Assembly: GCF_032854445.1 (NCBI RefSeq)
Contig: NC_088297.1
Span: 17,745,127 to 17,809,126 of the forward strand
Direction of reading: 5' to 3'
DNA from: Liolophura sinensis
Taxonomy: Eukaryota; Mollusca; Polyplacophora; Chitonida; Chitonidae
Length of the DNA stretch: 64,000 nucleotides
In this document: piece by piece, positions 1 to 11,436 of the stretch
Numbering within the stretch: position 1 is the stretch's first letter
How the letters are laid out: each line of letters begins with the position of its first letter
Program-made: the position numbers and the translations under genes
Notes under the pieces: model-generated
Told to the model about the DNA's origin: nothing
The model's input: the letters and a program-made list of their open reading frames with translations, nothing else
Database searches by the model: none

Positions 1-1376
1 TTTGATTTTTCTTTAAAAAGAAAAAAGTCACTTGAAAATTATTTTTGTATGGTGGGTGTTTGTGACCACATTTTGGTACATATAGTATTTGTGTAACAAT
101 GTCATAAATGGTGATTTAACACGTTTAATAAATATATTGGCACTAGAATTTGGTCATTTCACTAAAGAAAGTGTTAAACCTTAATTTGGGTCATATTTAT
201 ATTTTTAATATATTCATAAATATTATCATAATTCAGATTAAATGCGTATGTGTGGATATAAATAACAAATTCACATTCAAATGTATTAGACATGCAACGC
301 ATCGTTATTTTGAACATCATAATGCAAAGACGAAAAGTTGGTCCTAAATAATCACCGCACAAAAAATATACCCTTTCTCCTTGAAAAAAAAAATTAAAAA
401 CCAAATTTGCAAATAAGTACAGACACTCTTTCAGCTGAGTTTGGCGTCATTTTTATGTTTTCTTTTAAGGTGAAATACAGTGTATCCCTCTGTAAACTGT
501 GTCACAATGTGGAATTTATTGCAGGGTGTGTGATTGGGTAAAGCTTCCACTGTGGTTCAGATCTCAGACTGGCAGTGCATTTTTACTTATCAGCATTGGG
601 TTCTACATGACGGCTTTATTATCGTCAGATTTTTACCAGAATCTAAATGGATTCTCATAGATTCGCTTTACAGGAATCCGTTAGAATCTTGGTCAGATAT
701 ACAACCCCGAGCAGTTGGTTCAGGCAAAGGTTTTGATGCATGTAAAATCTATGTTAATAACTTTATTGATGCGTAATGATCACACCTTCCTTGCCTAAAG
801 CAGGGTTAAGGTGGTTAGGAAATTGAGAACATTGTTTCGTTTTGAAACTTATTTTTTTGACTTCACAGTAGTCTGCTTGCATTCTTGTTTTTGTCTGCAG
901 GAGTTGTGATGAGAATCAGATTCCTGTCAATATTAAAACCCAATATATTATTATTATTAATATTATTATTATTGTTATTTTGTTATTTTTTTATTTTTTT
1001 AGCATTGTTGTGATCACAAAATTGATGAAGTCACATCTTTGGTAACATTTAGTATGAAATAAAAAAATGTTGTGTTCAAAAAAAAAAAATTGAAGAAAAA
1101 AACAAAAAACATTGGACCAAAAATTAATCTTAGAGAGAAGAAAAGGTTAAAATCAGTTCTTAAATTTTTTATGCTTAGGCGTATCAAATATGGTCGACTG
1201 GTGTGAGTTCAAATCCAGGTCGTGCTAGTTTCCTGTCTGGGAAGGTCTGCGAGCAACTTGCAGATGGCTTACCTATAAACCTACTATAATGCTGTCCGCT
1301 ATTGTATGAGTGAGATATTCTTGTACAGTAAAAACACCAATCAAATAAGTAAAATGTGATAAATGTGTGGCCTGCA
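1..1376 (+). other. AT-rich DNA, presumed Pumilio intron
   Basis: No coding exon is recognised here. The sequence is AT-rich with poly-A/T tracts and a TTA/TAT-rich patch near 950-1000. Because the first recognisable PUF exon begins at 1377 mid-protein, this stretch is inferred to be intron; the upstream Pumilio exons lie outside the window. An open frame at 534-776 was examined and not accepted as a gene. A decayed SINE occupies 1190-1356. Confidence 0.5.
1190..1356 (+). repeat. SINE-C copy, degraded (tRNA-derived)
   Basis: Contains the B-box-like GTGAGTTCAAATCCAGG and the family tail ending in AACACCAATCAAATAAGTAAA, as in the much better copies at 20.65 kb and 14.96 kb. It lies in the intron just before the first PUF exon. 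Confidence 0.75.
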
Positions 1377-1625
1377 GGTGTACACACTGTCGACGCACCC
1401 ATACGGATGTCGTGTGATCCAGCGGATCCTGGAGCACTGCATGACGGATCAGACAACACCTATTCTGGAGGAGCTTCATGACCAGGTGGACCGCCTGGTG
1501 CAGGACCAATATGGCAACTACGTGGTGCAGCATGTCCTGGAACATGGCCGGCCCGAAGACAAGAGTAAGATCATCAACATGATCCGTGGCAAAGTCCTTC
1601 TGCTCAGTCAGCACAAATTTGCCAG
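1377..1625 (+). CDS. PUM: Pumilio exon: PUF repeats 5-6
   Basis: Coding exon of a Pumilio-family RNA-binding protein. The acceptor is CCTGCAG/GTG and the donor is CCAG/GTAGGT. The reading contains [16 protein letters not shown] (repeat 5, recognition residues C-R..Q) and [20 protein letters not shown] (repeat 6, N-Y..Q), ending in LSQHKFA plus the first two bases of a Ser codon. Pumilio binds UGUANAUA elements in mRNA 3' UTRs and represses translation. By the PUF code these repeats read A and U. The exon joins in phase with the next exon at 3086. Conservation with animal Pumilio is very high, so I take this as a functional gene whose 5' part lies outside the window. Confidence 0.93.
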
Positions 1626-1799
1626 GTAGGTGTGCTCCACTATGTTCACATGCCCCAGTGTGTAGGGCCCAGCAGGCTCCACCAAATTGGAAATGTCGTA
1701 TTATAAACACTGTGGTGATTTTTCTTTAGGTTTGCTTTAGGTTTTCATATTGATTACTCCCCTGATTATTTTGTCACTACCACCCAAAAACCCAGATGA

Positions 1800-2160
1800 C
1801 TGGCATCGATAGTACAGTTGGTAGATCATCTGCTCAGGGAGAGGTAGATCCAGGGTCAATCCTGGGTCGAGTCACACCCAAGACCTTAAAAGAGGCAGCT
1901 GTAACTCTCTCGCTTGGTGTTCAGGATCAAGGGGATAGTGCGACAACTGGTTGGCCCGTATCAGTGTAATGGCTCGGGCGGGGCGGCTTACTTGCCTTCG
2001 GTAAGGCGTCTCAGTGAAGCAGCACTAGATAAAAGAGAGGTGGAAATTCGTCCTGCAACAAGGAGGCACATTGTATGCACGCTAAGGATTCCTTCGTCAT
2101 TATATGACTGAAAAATTGTTAAGTGCGATGTTAAACCCCAAGCATTCACTCACCCAAAAG
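1800..2160 (+). repeat. SINE-A copy (tRNA-derived) in Pumilio intron
   Basis: The tRNA-like head has an A-box-like TAGTACAGTTGGTAG and a B-box-like GGGTCGAGTCACACC. The body includes TTGCCTTCGGTAAGGCGTCT and the tail GTTAAACCCCAAGCATTCAC. A second copy of the same family is at 12680-13012, similar over its whole length. Confidence 0.85.
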
Positions 2161-2204
2161 TCAGATCCAAAGGAGCACATTTATTCCTATTACGTTCCTC
2201 TAGT

Positions 2205-2515
2205 GATTGCGTTTTGGCCTAATGGTTAGAGCGACCTCCTCAAAGTCGGTACTTGCTGCTGCCTTGCTTGATGCTCAGCACTGAGGGGTTAGAGCAAAGA
2301 AACTGAACTGGTTGGCCTGATGTCAGTAAATTGTGTCTGTGGGTGTCAGGTCTGGTGTCTTCAGCATGATGCATCAGTGTCGACAGCACGTTATTGTCCT
2401 GGACTTGCCCCTGGATTCGCCCTGTCACAAGAAGACACAATATATGTACATACACCTAATGACGTCTCGTCGTCAAATAAAAATTGTGAAGTACTACATC
2501 AATCCCCAAGCCATG
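2205..2515 (+). repeat. SINE-B copy (tRNA-derived) in Pumilio intron
   Basis: Shares the core GTGTCTTCAGCATGA and the CACAAGAAGACACAATAT block with copies near 35.6, 37.6 and 61.1 kb. The head (GGCCTAATGGTTAGAGCGAC) is tRNA-like with a good A box. The remaining intron up to 3085 shows nothing I can support. Confidence 0.75.
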
Positions 2516-3085
2516 CCTACATGCTTTCTTCTGGTAGTACCATTACTTTCTGCTTTTTTTCAAAAGTGTATCTTCATTCAGACTTCTTTCCTACTAGGCC
2601 TACCTCTGTTACCTTCACTTAGGAAGTCATCTCTTTCACACTAGTGTTTATTTCTCTTTCTGTTTGCCAACAGCATTTAGGGAAAAGTTTCGCATAGGGG
2701 TTTGGATGAAATTGTGAGCATACTGTAGGTTGTGTTAAGTTTTGGTAGTGATCTTGGAGCAAAAATTTATTTTATAAGCGATTCTCACTATAGATAGATG
2801 GGACAAAAGAATGAAGTACTGTCCTTTTTTGTGTAGTGCGGTCCTTTGTACATTTAGCTGTGGCGGAGATTTGCTCTCTCATGCCTTCTAGTTTTAAAAG
2901 TTTAGATGATTATTTTAAGTGTGAAATTTATACAACTGAATTACAGTTCATTATATGCACGAACTTCTTTTATTTGGGCAACTAGTGTATTTGGCCGAAA
3001 ATCATGCACATTGTCTTGTGACTGACATCTTACAAGTAAAACAACCCAGAGAACTTTTTATTAGGATATATTATTTGTGTTTCAG

Positions 3086-3169
3086 TAATGTGGTGGAGAA
3101 GTGTGTTTCGCATTCCTCGCGGTCAGAGAAGGCCATGTTGATAGAGGAAGTGTGCTCTGTAAATGATGG
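3086..3169 (+). CDS. PUM: Pumilio exon: PUF repeat 7
   Basis: Short exon with acceptor TTTCAG/T and donor GATGG/GTAAGT. Joined to the 1377-1625 exon it completes a Ser codon and reads [20 protein letters not shown], then EEVCSVNDG. The S-N..E triad is the G-reading repeat 7. Phase is kept on both sides (AG/T, then GG/T). The exon is shorter at its 3' end than in vertebrate PUM1/2, where a few extra residues follow NDG. That junction is known to vary by splice-site choice, so this is not a sign of damage. Confidence 0.92.
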
Positions 3170-3549
3170 GTAAGTACTCTCGACTAGCTGGGCAAGATAA
3201 CAACATGACTTTTTTCTGATGTATAACTGGTCTTGTCAAACAGATGATCAAATTCCATGCTTGTTTACCTTTGTACTTACATGTCAGTTTAAAAAAAAAA
3301 CACCCTTGATGTTGAAAATCGCTTCACTTGCAAAAGTATTGTGGTCAATCATGTTTGTACATCACATGTGGGGAAGTGAGTCAGTAATTTGCCAAAGGTC
3401 AGTGGTATACCTTAGGGTTATCTATTCCCATAAAACTGACTGCCATCCTACAAGTGAAAGTTCAGGAGTATAGCATGGGTGCAAAGCAACAATCGAACCG
3501 AAAGAGAGAAAATGTAGACTGAGTTTTTGCCATTCCTTGTTTTTATCAG

Positions 3550-3784
3550 TGCCTTGTACACAATGATGAAGGACCAGTTTGCTAACTACGTGGTTCAGAA
3601 GATGATTGACGTAGCAGAGCCCCCACAGAGGAAGATTCTCATGCACAAGATCCGTCCCCATGTGGCCACACTGCGCAAGTACACCTACGGCAAGCATATC
3701 CTGACCAAGCTGGAGAAATTCCTGCTGAAGAACAACCCTGATTTGGGCCCCATTGGCATGCCGCCAAATGGGGCCCTTCCCTGA
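3550..3784 (+). CDS. PUM: Pumilio terminal coding exon: PUF repeat 8 and C-terminal tail
   Basis: Acceptor TTTATCAG/T. The reading starts [18 protein letters not shown] (repeat 8, N-Y..Q) and continues through the conserved [16 protein letters not shown] tail to a stop TGA at 3782-3784. The last residues ([16 protein letters not shown]) match the short C-terminal extension typical of animal Pumilio. Repeats 5-8 together are the half of the protein that reads the UGUA core, and all four recognition triads are present. No frame damage is visible. Confidence 0.93.
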
Positions 3785-4821
3785 GACCAGGGCCCTACCT
3801 ATAGACCCCTAACTGCTACCCCAGACAAGAGAAACTCGGGGCATCTTTTTGGATTGATGAAAGTCAAAGCAGCAGTACTGTTAGGATTGCCACAATGTAA
3901 TGTCTGACAGACAGTACTTGTCCTTTTGTTTTCTCTTTTTATTCTTTCTTTGTTTACCATGTATAACCAAATTGAATGGTGGAAAAAGTTTCCCTGCGTA
4001 TCGTCATGGTACATGTTGTTGTTGACTTAACTTTGTCTCTAATCGACAAGAAAAGTAAGACGCTCATATTGAATCTTGAGACCAATTTTGTAACCTGGTG
4101 TTCAATTTTTTTGTCGCCGAAGGATCCTAGGAAATAATTTGCATGAAACATTTTTTGAGGATTTGCTGTGCCTGGTTATATCTGGCAGTCGTAAAAAAGT
4201 TGACGTTTTTAAGTTAGGCGTTGTCGTTTTTTTGTTGTCTGTTGTTGTTTCTTCAGGAAATCTGAAGCATTCTGGGTAACTTTTTTCGTGTCTGCTGCGG
4301 TGTTCTTTGGGCTTTGTAATGCTTTTGTAGAGGTGACTATTTTTGTAAGTGTTATAATCTTTGTATAGTCAAGGTCGCTGCTAGGGGAACTACCTGCTTT
4401 TTGTGTGACTTGTAAAATGTCTTTGCTACATGTAGATTAAATACACTGTTATGTGAGATTGTAGGAAATCTTAAAAGAAAATTTTTCGCATTTAGGTCAA
4501 ATTTTTAAGGCCTAAATTTTTTTTTTTTACTGAGATTGTATTTTAGTTGTATTTTTTGTGCAAGAAGCATGTAAATTCTAAGGTCTGTATTAAAGGTTTG
4601 CTCGAGCAATTTGGCCCACCAATTGATCGGTGGTGGTAAACCATCTTGATATGATCTTTGTACTATAAAATAGCGGAAGTAGTATTTTTTGAAGTTGGCT
4701 CTCCTTAGCAGCTTACACTCTCAGGCTGGATATGGGTGGTTGCTATAAACTTGTGGCCATATGTTTGGCGTTCCCTCCCCTGCTTGGAATCGGTCACCAG
4801 GGGGAGCCAATGCTGTACAGC

Positions 4822-4829
4822 TGTAAATA
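4822..4829 (+). promoter_or_regulatory. Pumilio response element TGTAAATA
   Basis: Exact match to the UGUANAUA Pumilio/PUF site, inside the putative 3' UTR of the Pumilio gene itself, suggesting autoregulation. Confidence 0.5.
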
Positions 4830-6324
4830 TGTCCAATGAAGTAAATAGTAGGCTCCGTGAGAGATTCACCCTCATTTTTTTTCTACTGTACAGAATCACA
4901 CCTGACCTTTTGTTGTGTACAGATGACCTTTAGCCTTTCACCTCATATGAAAATAGCTCATCAGCAGAATTCTCATGCCAAAATCGAAATTACTCTATTG
5001 GAAATAACTCAACCTACCCCCCCAATTCTGTCTTTACTTTTGAAAGGTAGATCTTAGGTGGGCTGCAATTAAAGTGCTATTGTATAGATAAGCCCTGCAT
5101 TCAAAGGCCTAAGAAATAATCCCTTACATCTGTTATCCTCGTGCGAGTGTACCTACTAAGTTTCCCACAAGATATCTCTCTGGGAGTACTAATTATATAT
5201 AAATACAAAACAGTTTACCTCCCCCTTAAGACGAATTTTTACTTAAATGAGTGTTGCTACACCTGCTTCATACCTACATAAGTTATTTGATCTCTTTGTG
5301 AAAACATATACAGTCATTGGGATAGATATTAAGATTGGTAATCGCTACGGATTGTAAGAAGTGGGCCAGAAGAAAATTGATGTCGGGTTGTTTCGTTGGT
5401 GCATGGAGGGCAAGTCTGCATCTAGTGCAATTTCCTTTGTCATGTTTTTGGTGCAAGTTCAGTGAAAAAAAAAAGTGAAGCAAAACTTTTTTTTCTTCGA
5501 CGCACCCGATAGAAAACCCAGCCTCTTCACATTCGGCTCTTCATTGGTTTAAGTGTCTACTATTTATGGTCAAATAATCCAACTCAGCCAATTTCCAGCC
5601 AACTGTTGAAATACTTGCGTGTGAATATTTGTACAGTCCGAGTCATTTTTGTACCCAAAACAAATTGCATGTAGTGTAAGTTAATGAATTTAAGGAGTCT
5701 CATCTCCCGTTAGCAACCTGTAAAGTTTTTTGCACTGTGTATAAGATTGTAAAGTGCTCGTCCGAACCGCCCTTCACACCCCTACATCTTGGGGCCCCTT
5801 GTATCATAACTGTATCTGAGGACTTTTTTTTGTTGTTTTTTTTTTTTTAGTTACGTTCTAAGAATTGGGACAGTATTTGTAAAAAAACGAAACATTTTTG
5901 GTGCTAAGTTTTGTTAACTCGGACCGACCCGTTATAAAGACAAGACTCTTTGTTTTAAGTGTCTGGTCGGATCTTGCTGATGATGATGATGATGATGATG
6001 ATAATGTGTATACAAATGTAGAAAGTTGTTACAAAACATCCAGTCAAAACATTTAACGCACACCAAAGCAATGGCCGTGTTGGGCAAAGGGAAGGCGGCG
6101 ATGGACATGGCATAACCAGGCCGCCATTTTCTTTCTTTCTTCAAACTTTACACAGGACATGAAGAGTGTCATCATCTTCGGTGAAGTTTTGTCGGAAGTG
6201 TGCATTTCTTTGTAAAATAATCTGGCCTAGTGGTTTCCGATTAAGGGATTACAAAGCACTTACATGGGAAGTCATATTTGTTTCTTTCTTATTTTATTTT
6301 AGAAAATGGGTCACTTTTGACATG

Positions 6325-6332
6325 TGTACATA
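6325..6332 (+). promoter_or_regulatory. Pumilio response element TGTACATA
   Basis: Second exact UGUANAUA match in the same putative 3' UTR. Confidence 0.5.
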
Positions 6333-7128
6333 GATGGATATGTCACTGATGTGTTTGTTCATCACGCCACCATCACTTCCCCCTGACCAGCTTTTTTACA
6401 TTGAAATCATTTGGGGGAAACCTTGTCATCTGTGGTTGTCTCCCCTTGCACACATGTCCGCCATTGCTTTTGTTGTGCAGTCGTCAAGAGCTTTAAGGAA
6501 ATCTTCCATCCGCATTGTAAAAATTCTGTTTTATATGTTGTACATTTACCGTAGGAATGAGTCTGTGGAATGAGCGGCGTAAATTCCAGTTTTTGCCTTG
6601 ATTCGCTTGGTTCGGTCATGGCCATATGTAAAGCAACTGTCGCCAGCCTAAGAGTCAATTCGTGTAGCCGACATGTAAAGTTTATCACGGCATTTTCATT
6701 TGTAGATTTCTCCATTGAGTTACCTCCCCTTCCACCTTTCGCAAATCACACGAGGGATACAGCTGTAAGCAAAATATTTTCTTTTCCTGTGTGGGTGGTT
6801 TTTGTGTATAACAGGTCGCATTTGAATTTTCGTCTTTCAAACAAGGCGCGATACATACATCGTAAAATTATTTAGTGTAAAAAGTTTCTCCGAATGCTTT
6901 TGTAAAAAGAAAGAACTATCACTTGAATTATTTTTTTGTTGTATAAAAGAAGTCCATATATTTTCACTGACCCTTTCTTTGTACAAAAAAGTGACGTATT
7001 CGAATGAAAACCGAGATAGATTATTCTTCCACTCTATTCCTCACCTTGTCCCCTCTCACTGGTCATCCCCACGCCCAAAACCCGAAAAGATTTTCTCGAA
7101 TAATCTGCATTTCTTGTAAATGTTTTCT

Positions 7129-7136
7129 TGTACATA
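7129..7136 (+). promoter_or_regulatory. Pumilio response element TGTACATA
   Basis: Third exact UGUANAUA match in the same putative 3' UTR. Confidence 0.5.
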
Positions 7137-9055
7137 AGTATTTCAATAGCCTGTGGATGTGGGCGAAATTCTGCGTAGGAAACCGGTACTCGGGGCGCCG
7201 TCGCCACCTTTTAATATCACTGAAAGCTCTGCCTATTCCAATACTGCTAAAGTTAACATAACCGTTTGGTCCCCGCGGATCGTCCTGATCAGCAAATCTG
7301 TTCAGTCTGTGCATTGCAGTTAATTCCACTTAATTTTGCCCGAAACTAATTTTTCTCTCTAGGATGATAGCTGCAGAATGTAAAGTTACATATTACATGT
7401 ATACACACAGGTCGTGCCTTTCACATTCGAATTTAGTTTCGTTCTGCATCAGCCTCCCACATATGAGATTACTGCTCTACAAGTCACATAACACTTGTAT
7501 TGCAGTTTCTAACCTGTGAAAGTTTTGTTTTTATCTTATAAACGTGTATAGTGCTTAACAAATGCTTGCTGTCTGAAACACCTCGCCTCCCATCCGTTCA
7601 CTTCAAACTTGGAGTCTATAGAATTCTTGCTTTATATTCACGTAGCGTGCTTGTGTAAACTTGTATATTTGTTTGTCCATTGTTGTTTCTGTGACAACGG
7701 AGACGCTATTCTCTCAAGAACTGCAATTGTTCACATTTGTAAAAGAATCGTGAAATTTGTATATGTTTGCCAATACGCTTTGCACATACATGTATAGACA
7801 CTACAAACCGCCGAACATTTGGAGATGGGATTAGCTGTTTTCGTATGAAAATAGCTTCGATTTCAGTCTCTGTCCAATCCTATTTATGTATAAAAACTAT
7901 GAAATTAGTTATTGCATTTTTCAAAATCGGAGGAATATAATTTTTTTTTATTATGGGGTCAGTGTGAGCTGATTATTCTCTTCATAAAATTTACATTTGT
8001 GTTTTTTTGTTTTTCTTTTTGTTTGTGGAGACCTTTTCCCGTTACCATGGTTATCGAATGCTTGAAATCACAGGCATTCTGTCTAATTCATAAAGTGTTG
8101 AGTTCTGCTAATTTGTGAGAATGACAAACCATACAGGGGCTGGAAATCCTAGCCGTTTACTCTGCCAATGAATTTCGTATTTTCCCTGTATAGTTTTATA
8201 GTTGAAATTTTTAGTTAGATTGGTGTGGGTAACTACGTTCTGACGTCCTTCACTGACCCGCATCTCTTCTCTTTTTGGACACCAAAAGGTGATTGGTTTG
8301 TTTTCAACCAAGGAGGCAGGCTTTGTGATTAAAACCCACTGGCCAGCGAGTTGTCCTCTCTGTCTAGTGTATTCTGGCATGTCCTACGAGGGTTGTCGGT
8401 AGTTCCACTTCACTGGTGGCGACATCCACAGCATTTACTTATATCCTAGAGGGCTAGAATTTTTTGTACTTTGTATGGTATATATTCACCGAAGTATTAT
8501 TCCTATTGCGTACACTGTGTATATTGGTTAATAATCATTCATTGTAAATGTACCTGGTTCGAGAAAGTGCCGTATTTAAGAGGAAAAAAAAAAACAACAA
8601 CAAACGCTAGAAACGTTTAACTGACATTGTCAATATTTTATTACATATTCCCATCAATTTTTGTACAGTGTCCGTTTAAGACAGGTGTTTGCTCGCTTAT
8701 GGGTTGAAATCCAAACGCAATCAGCATGAGATTTGGCTGGAAAGCAGTAAACATTATTCTGATTTGTAATGATCTGAGATATAGTGGAGTGATGTACTGA
8801 TTTGAGAACAATCTGTTCGCCTTCTGTCGATCAGTGTCAAGGACAATCTCCGCGCTGGGTCGGGGTTTGTCCGGGGTGATCGTCTTGGCAACGGCAAAGT
8901 TTTTTTGCACCCAGTTGTAGATCTACAGTGTACAATTTGTAATTTTTTGAAAAACGTTTGTGGATTTTTGTAGCTTTTTGTTAAATGTACAGAATGTATA
9001 AAACGAAACATGAAAAACTCGTGTCAGCCAGTGTACTAAGCCATGTTTATTAGTT

Positions 9056-9061
9056 AATAAA
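9056..9061 (+). promoter_or_regulatory. Polyadenylation signal AATAAA
   Basis: Canonical hexamer followed by a T-rich stretch, at the edge of the repeat-free region. Candidate distal poly(A) signal of Pumilio. Confidence 0.5.
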
Positions 9062-9199
9062 GTTCTTCTATGGTACGCTTAAAAGACTCGTGTAACTGTG
9101 TTGTTGGTTACCTTTAAGTCATTTCAGTGTTCCTGCAGCGCATGCGCCGCCTGCTACGATCGGCTTGCGTCAATTTCCGCAAAATCACGTACATATTTC

Positions 9200-9366
9200 T
9201 GTAAGCTCATTCTGGCTTGCTCTCCGGCAGTACGTGGGGAGGTCTGTCAGCAACATGGTCGTGGGTTTCCCAGGGCTCTGTCCGGTTTCTTCCCACCATA
9301 ATGCTGGCCGCCGTCCTTTAAGTGAAATCGTCTTCAGTACGGCGTAAAACACCAATCAATAAAACA
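9200..9366 (+). repeat. SINE-C copy, 5' truncated
   Basis: Body and tail of the family (CCACCATAATGCTGGCCGCC, then AGTACGGCGTAAAACACCAA). The DNA from here to 9799 shows no further feature. Confidence 0.85.
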
Positions 9367-9799
9367 AATCGTACATATTTCTTGTGCGGCTATGGAAAAG
9401 TTAATGCAAGATATTGTCACTGAACACTGATTGACTCTGCCGACTGCGGCATTCTCCAGGATGTAAAGAAGCGCATGAGCGGAGACCAATTTACCAATCG
9501 GAATTTACTAACGTCCTCGCTCTTGAACAACGGATCGTCATTGGTGTACGTGGAACTTTCTAACGGTTCCACTACCAGACCATCTTCTGGAATCCAGAAA
9601 GGTTTTACATCTGCGTTGTTTTAACCTCAGGCAACCCACAGGTAAAAGATTTGAACCACACAGGATCCTCGTTGGCTATAGATATATTCGTTGAAGTCTT
9701 GTTACCGTCACAGCATGTCTGACCACGAACAATGAGGCCCAAATCCAGGTCTGGATGGTCCGTCCAGGCCCCACGATCACGTATTTGTGGTAGGCTTGG

Positions 9800-9982
9800 T
9801 ATTTATTTATTGATTTGATTGGTGTTTTACGCCGTACTCGAAAATATTTCACTTATACTACGGCGGCCAGCATTATGATAGGAGGAAACCTGGCAGAGCC
9901 CGGAGATAAACCCCATGACCACCTGCATGGGTCATTACGCTGTCCCTAGCGCGCGAACCAACTGAGCCACGGAGGCCCCCTT
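9800..9982 (-). repeat. SINE-C copy with internal deletion
   Basis: On the minus strand the tRNA-like head (GGCCTCCGTGGCTCAGTTGG) and the tail are present, while part of the central body is missing. Downstream to 10669 there is only a tRNA-like B-box (GTGTTCAAATCCC near 10273) of uncertain origin. Confidence 0.85.
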
Positions 9983-10667
9983 ATATATTTTGAGGTGTAG
10001 GCCTTCAGGATAAAGTCTGGTCAGGTGTGTTTGTATGGGTGTGTCAAATATACGAGGAAGTCTCATAGTTTTGCGAGTTTTTTTTAAGGGAAAAAGGGAT
10101 CGCGAGTGTTGATGCACACCGCATATAGGATCCACTGGTGGAGCTTGTCCAGTGGTGGAAGTGATGTAAAGCGAGTGTAGAGAGGGGCGCATGCGCTATA
10201 TAAGCAGTACGAAAGCGATTGTTTTTAACTGACTCTTTGACAGAGATTACTGTCCAATAACCATGCGGTCGTGTGTTCAAATCCCGCTACCACCTGGCCG
10301 ATTGTTTATCTCGACCTTTTTCTGGTCAGTCTTGGCGAAGTGCAATTAATTGTTTCCTTCGGTCCATTTACAACATCCAGTAACATGGCTGTGGATAAGG
10401 CCAACAAGCTACATGCGCAGTTCGGTCCCAGATTTGTCTCCTAACTGAAGAGTGAATGGCACTGTATGAACAGTACTGCATGGCTCACGTGTATTTTTGT
10501 TTGTTGCTACAGTATAAATCACCGGCCCCGATAGCGTCTTTTCAGAAGAGCACAGAACTAACAGATGTTAACGGTCTGTGGTGGGGGAAAAGTGGAAAGT
10601 TTTAGAAAGTGAAAGCTAAAAGCTGTGTGTACAGACCGCTTAGAGGCCGTATAACTGTATGCAGTCC

Positions 10668-10920
10668 TAGTTTATTTGATTGATGTTTTACGTCGTACTC
10701 AATATTTCACTGATAAGACGGCGACCAGCATTGTGATGGGAGGACTCCGGGCAGAGCCCACGGGAAACCCACGACTATCCGCAGGTTTGCCCCACACCTT
10801 CCAACGTACGGCCGGAGAGGAAGCCAGCATGAGCTGGACTTGAACTAACAGTGACCGTATTAATAAGAGGCTCCTGGGGCATTGCGTCGCATCGGCACGC
10901 TAACCCCGGAGGCCGCGTTG
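10668..10920 (-). repeat. SINE-C copy, near full length
   Basis: Tail, body and head of the family are all recognisable, with substitutions in the head. The stretch from 10921 to 11436 has no feature I can support. Confidence 0.85.
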
Positions 10921-11436
10921 GCTAGGCTATGTAGCACTGTCAGCGGTCACTTTCTATGTAAAATGAGTTAATCTCATTCAACGCTACTTGTGCTAAATCG
11001 ACACATTCCCTGTTATCGGTTTCATCAGCAGACAAGCATATGGCTAAAAAAAAACAGGCGAAAACACTTGCTTTTACATTTTTATATAATATATATATAG
11101 CAAGCCATTCGTTAATCAACATATTTTTGTGTTGTCTTTTTGGGGTACATTTTTTTTAAACAATATGATTACCATCTCAGCAAATTTGTGTCATATGTCT
11201 AGTGCAGTGAAAAAATAAATTAACTATGTCTAAGTAGGCATAAACAATAGGCTTGTCACGTGACCCGTGTCATTATACTGTATTAAATCGTACCAGCTTA
11301 CCTTGTAGGCGGTGCTAAAAGCAATTCATATGTATTTTTAAATGATGTCAGGTACGGCAATATAGAAATATTTGCCCCGCGGTTTTACTGTAACTCTTCC
11401 TCAGATGAGTTATCTAATTTCTGCGTTGTGTGTTGG

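Larger units (their letters stand above)
3785..9080 (+). other. PUM: Putative long Pumilio 3' UTR
   Basis: About 5.3 kb downstream of the Pumilio stop with no recognised exon, SINE or minisatellite, in contrast to the repeat-dense DNA on both sides. It contains many TGTA-containing words and three exact TGTANATA sites, plus a short GAT repeat near 5977-6002. A canonical AATAAA lies at 9056-9061, and the first SINE appears about 140 bp later. I infer one long 3' UTR ending near 9075-9085. Shorter forms are possible, since several ATTAAA-like signals occur earlier. Confidence 0.6.

Noticed and set aside
534-776. Open frame with HW and DSLY-like residues resembling a Ulp1-type protease piece
   Set aside because: Only a few scattered residues match; there is no second half, splice context or start that would make it a gene.
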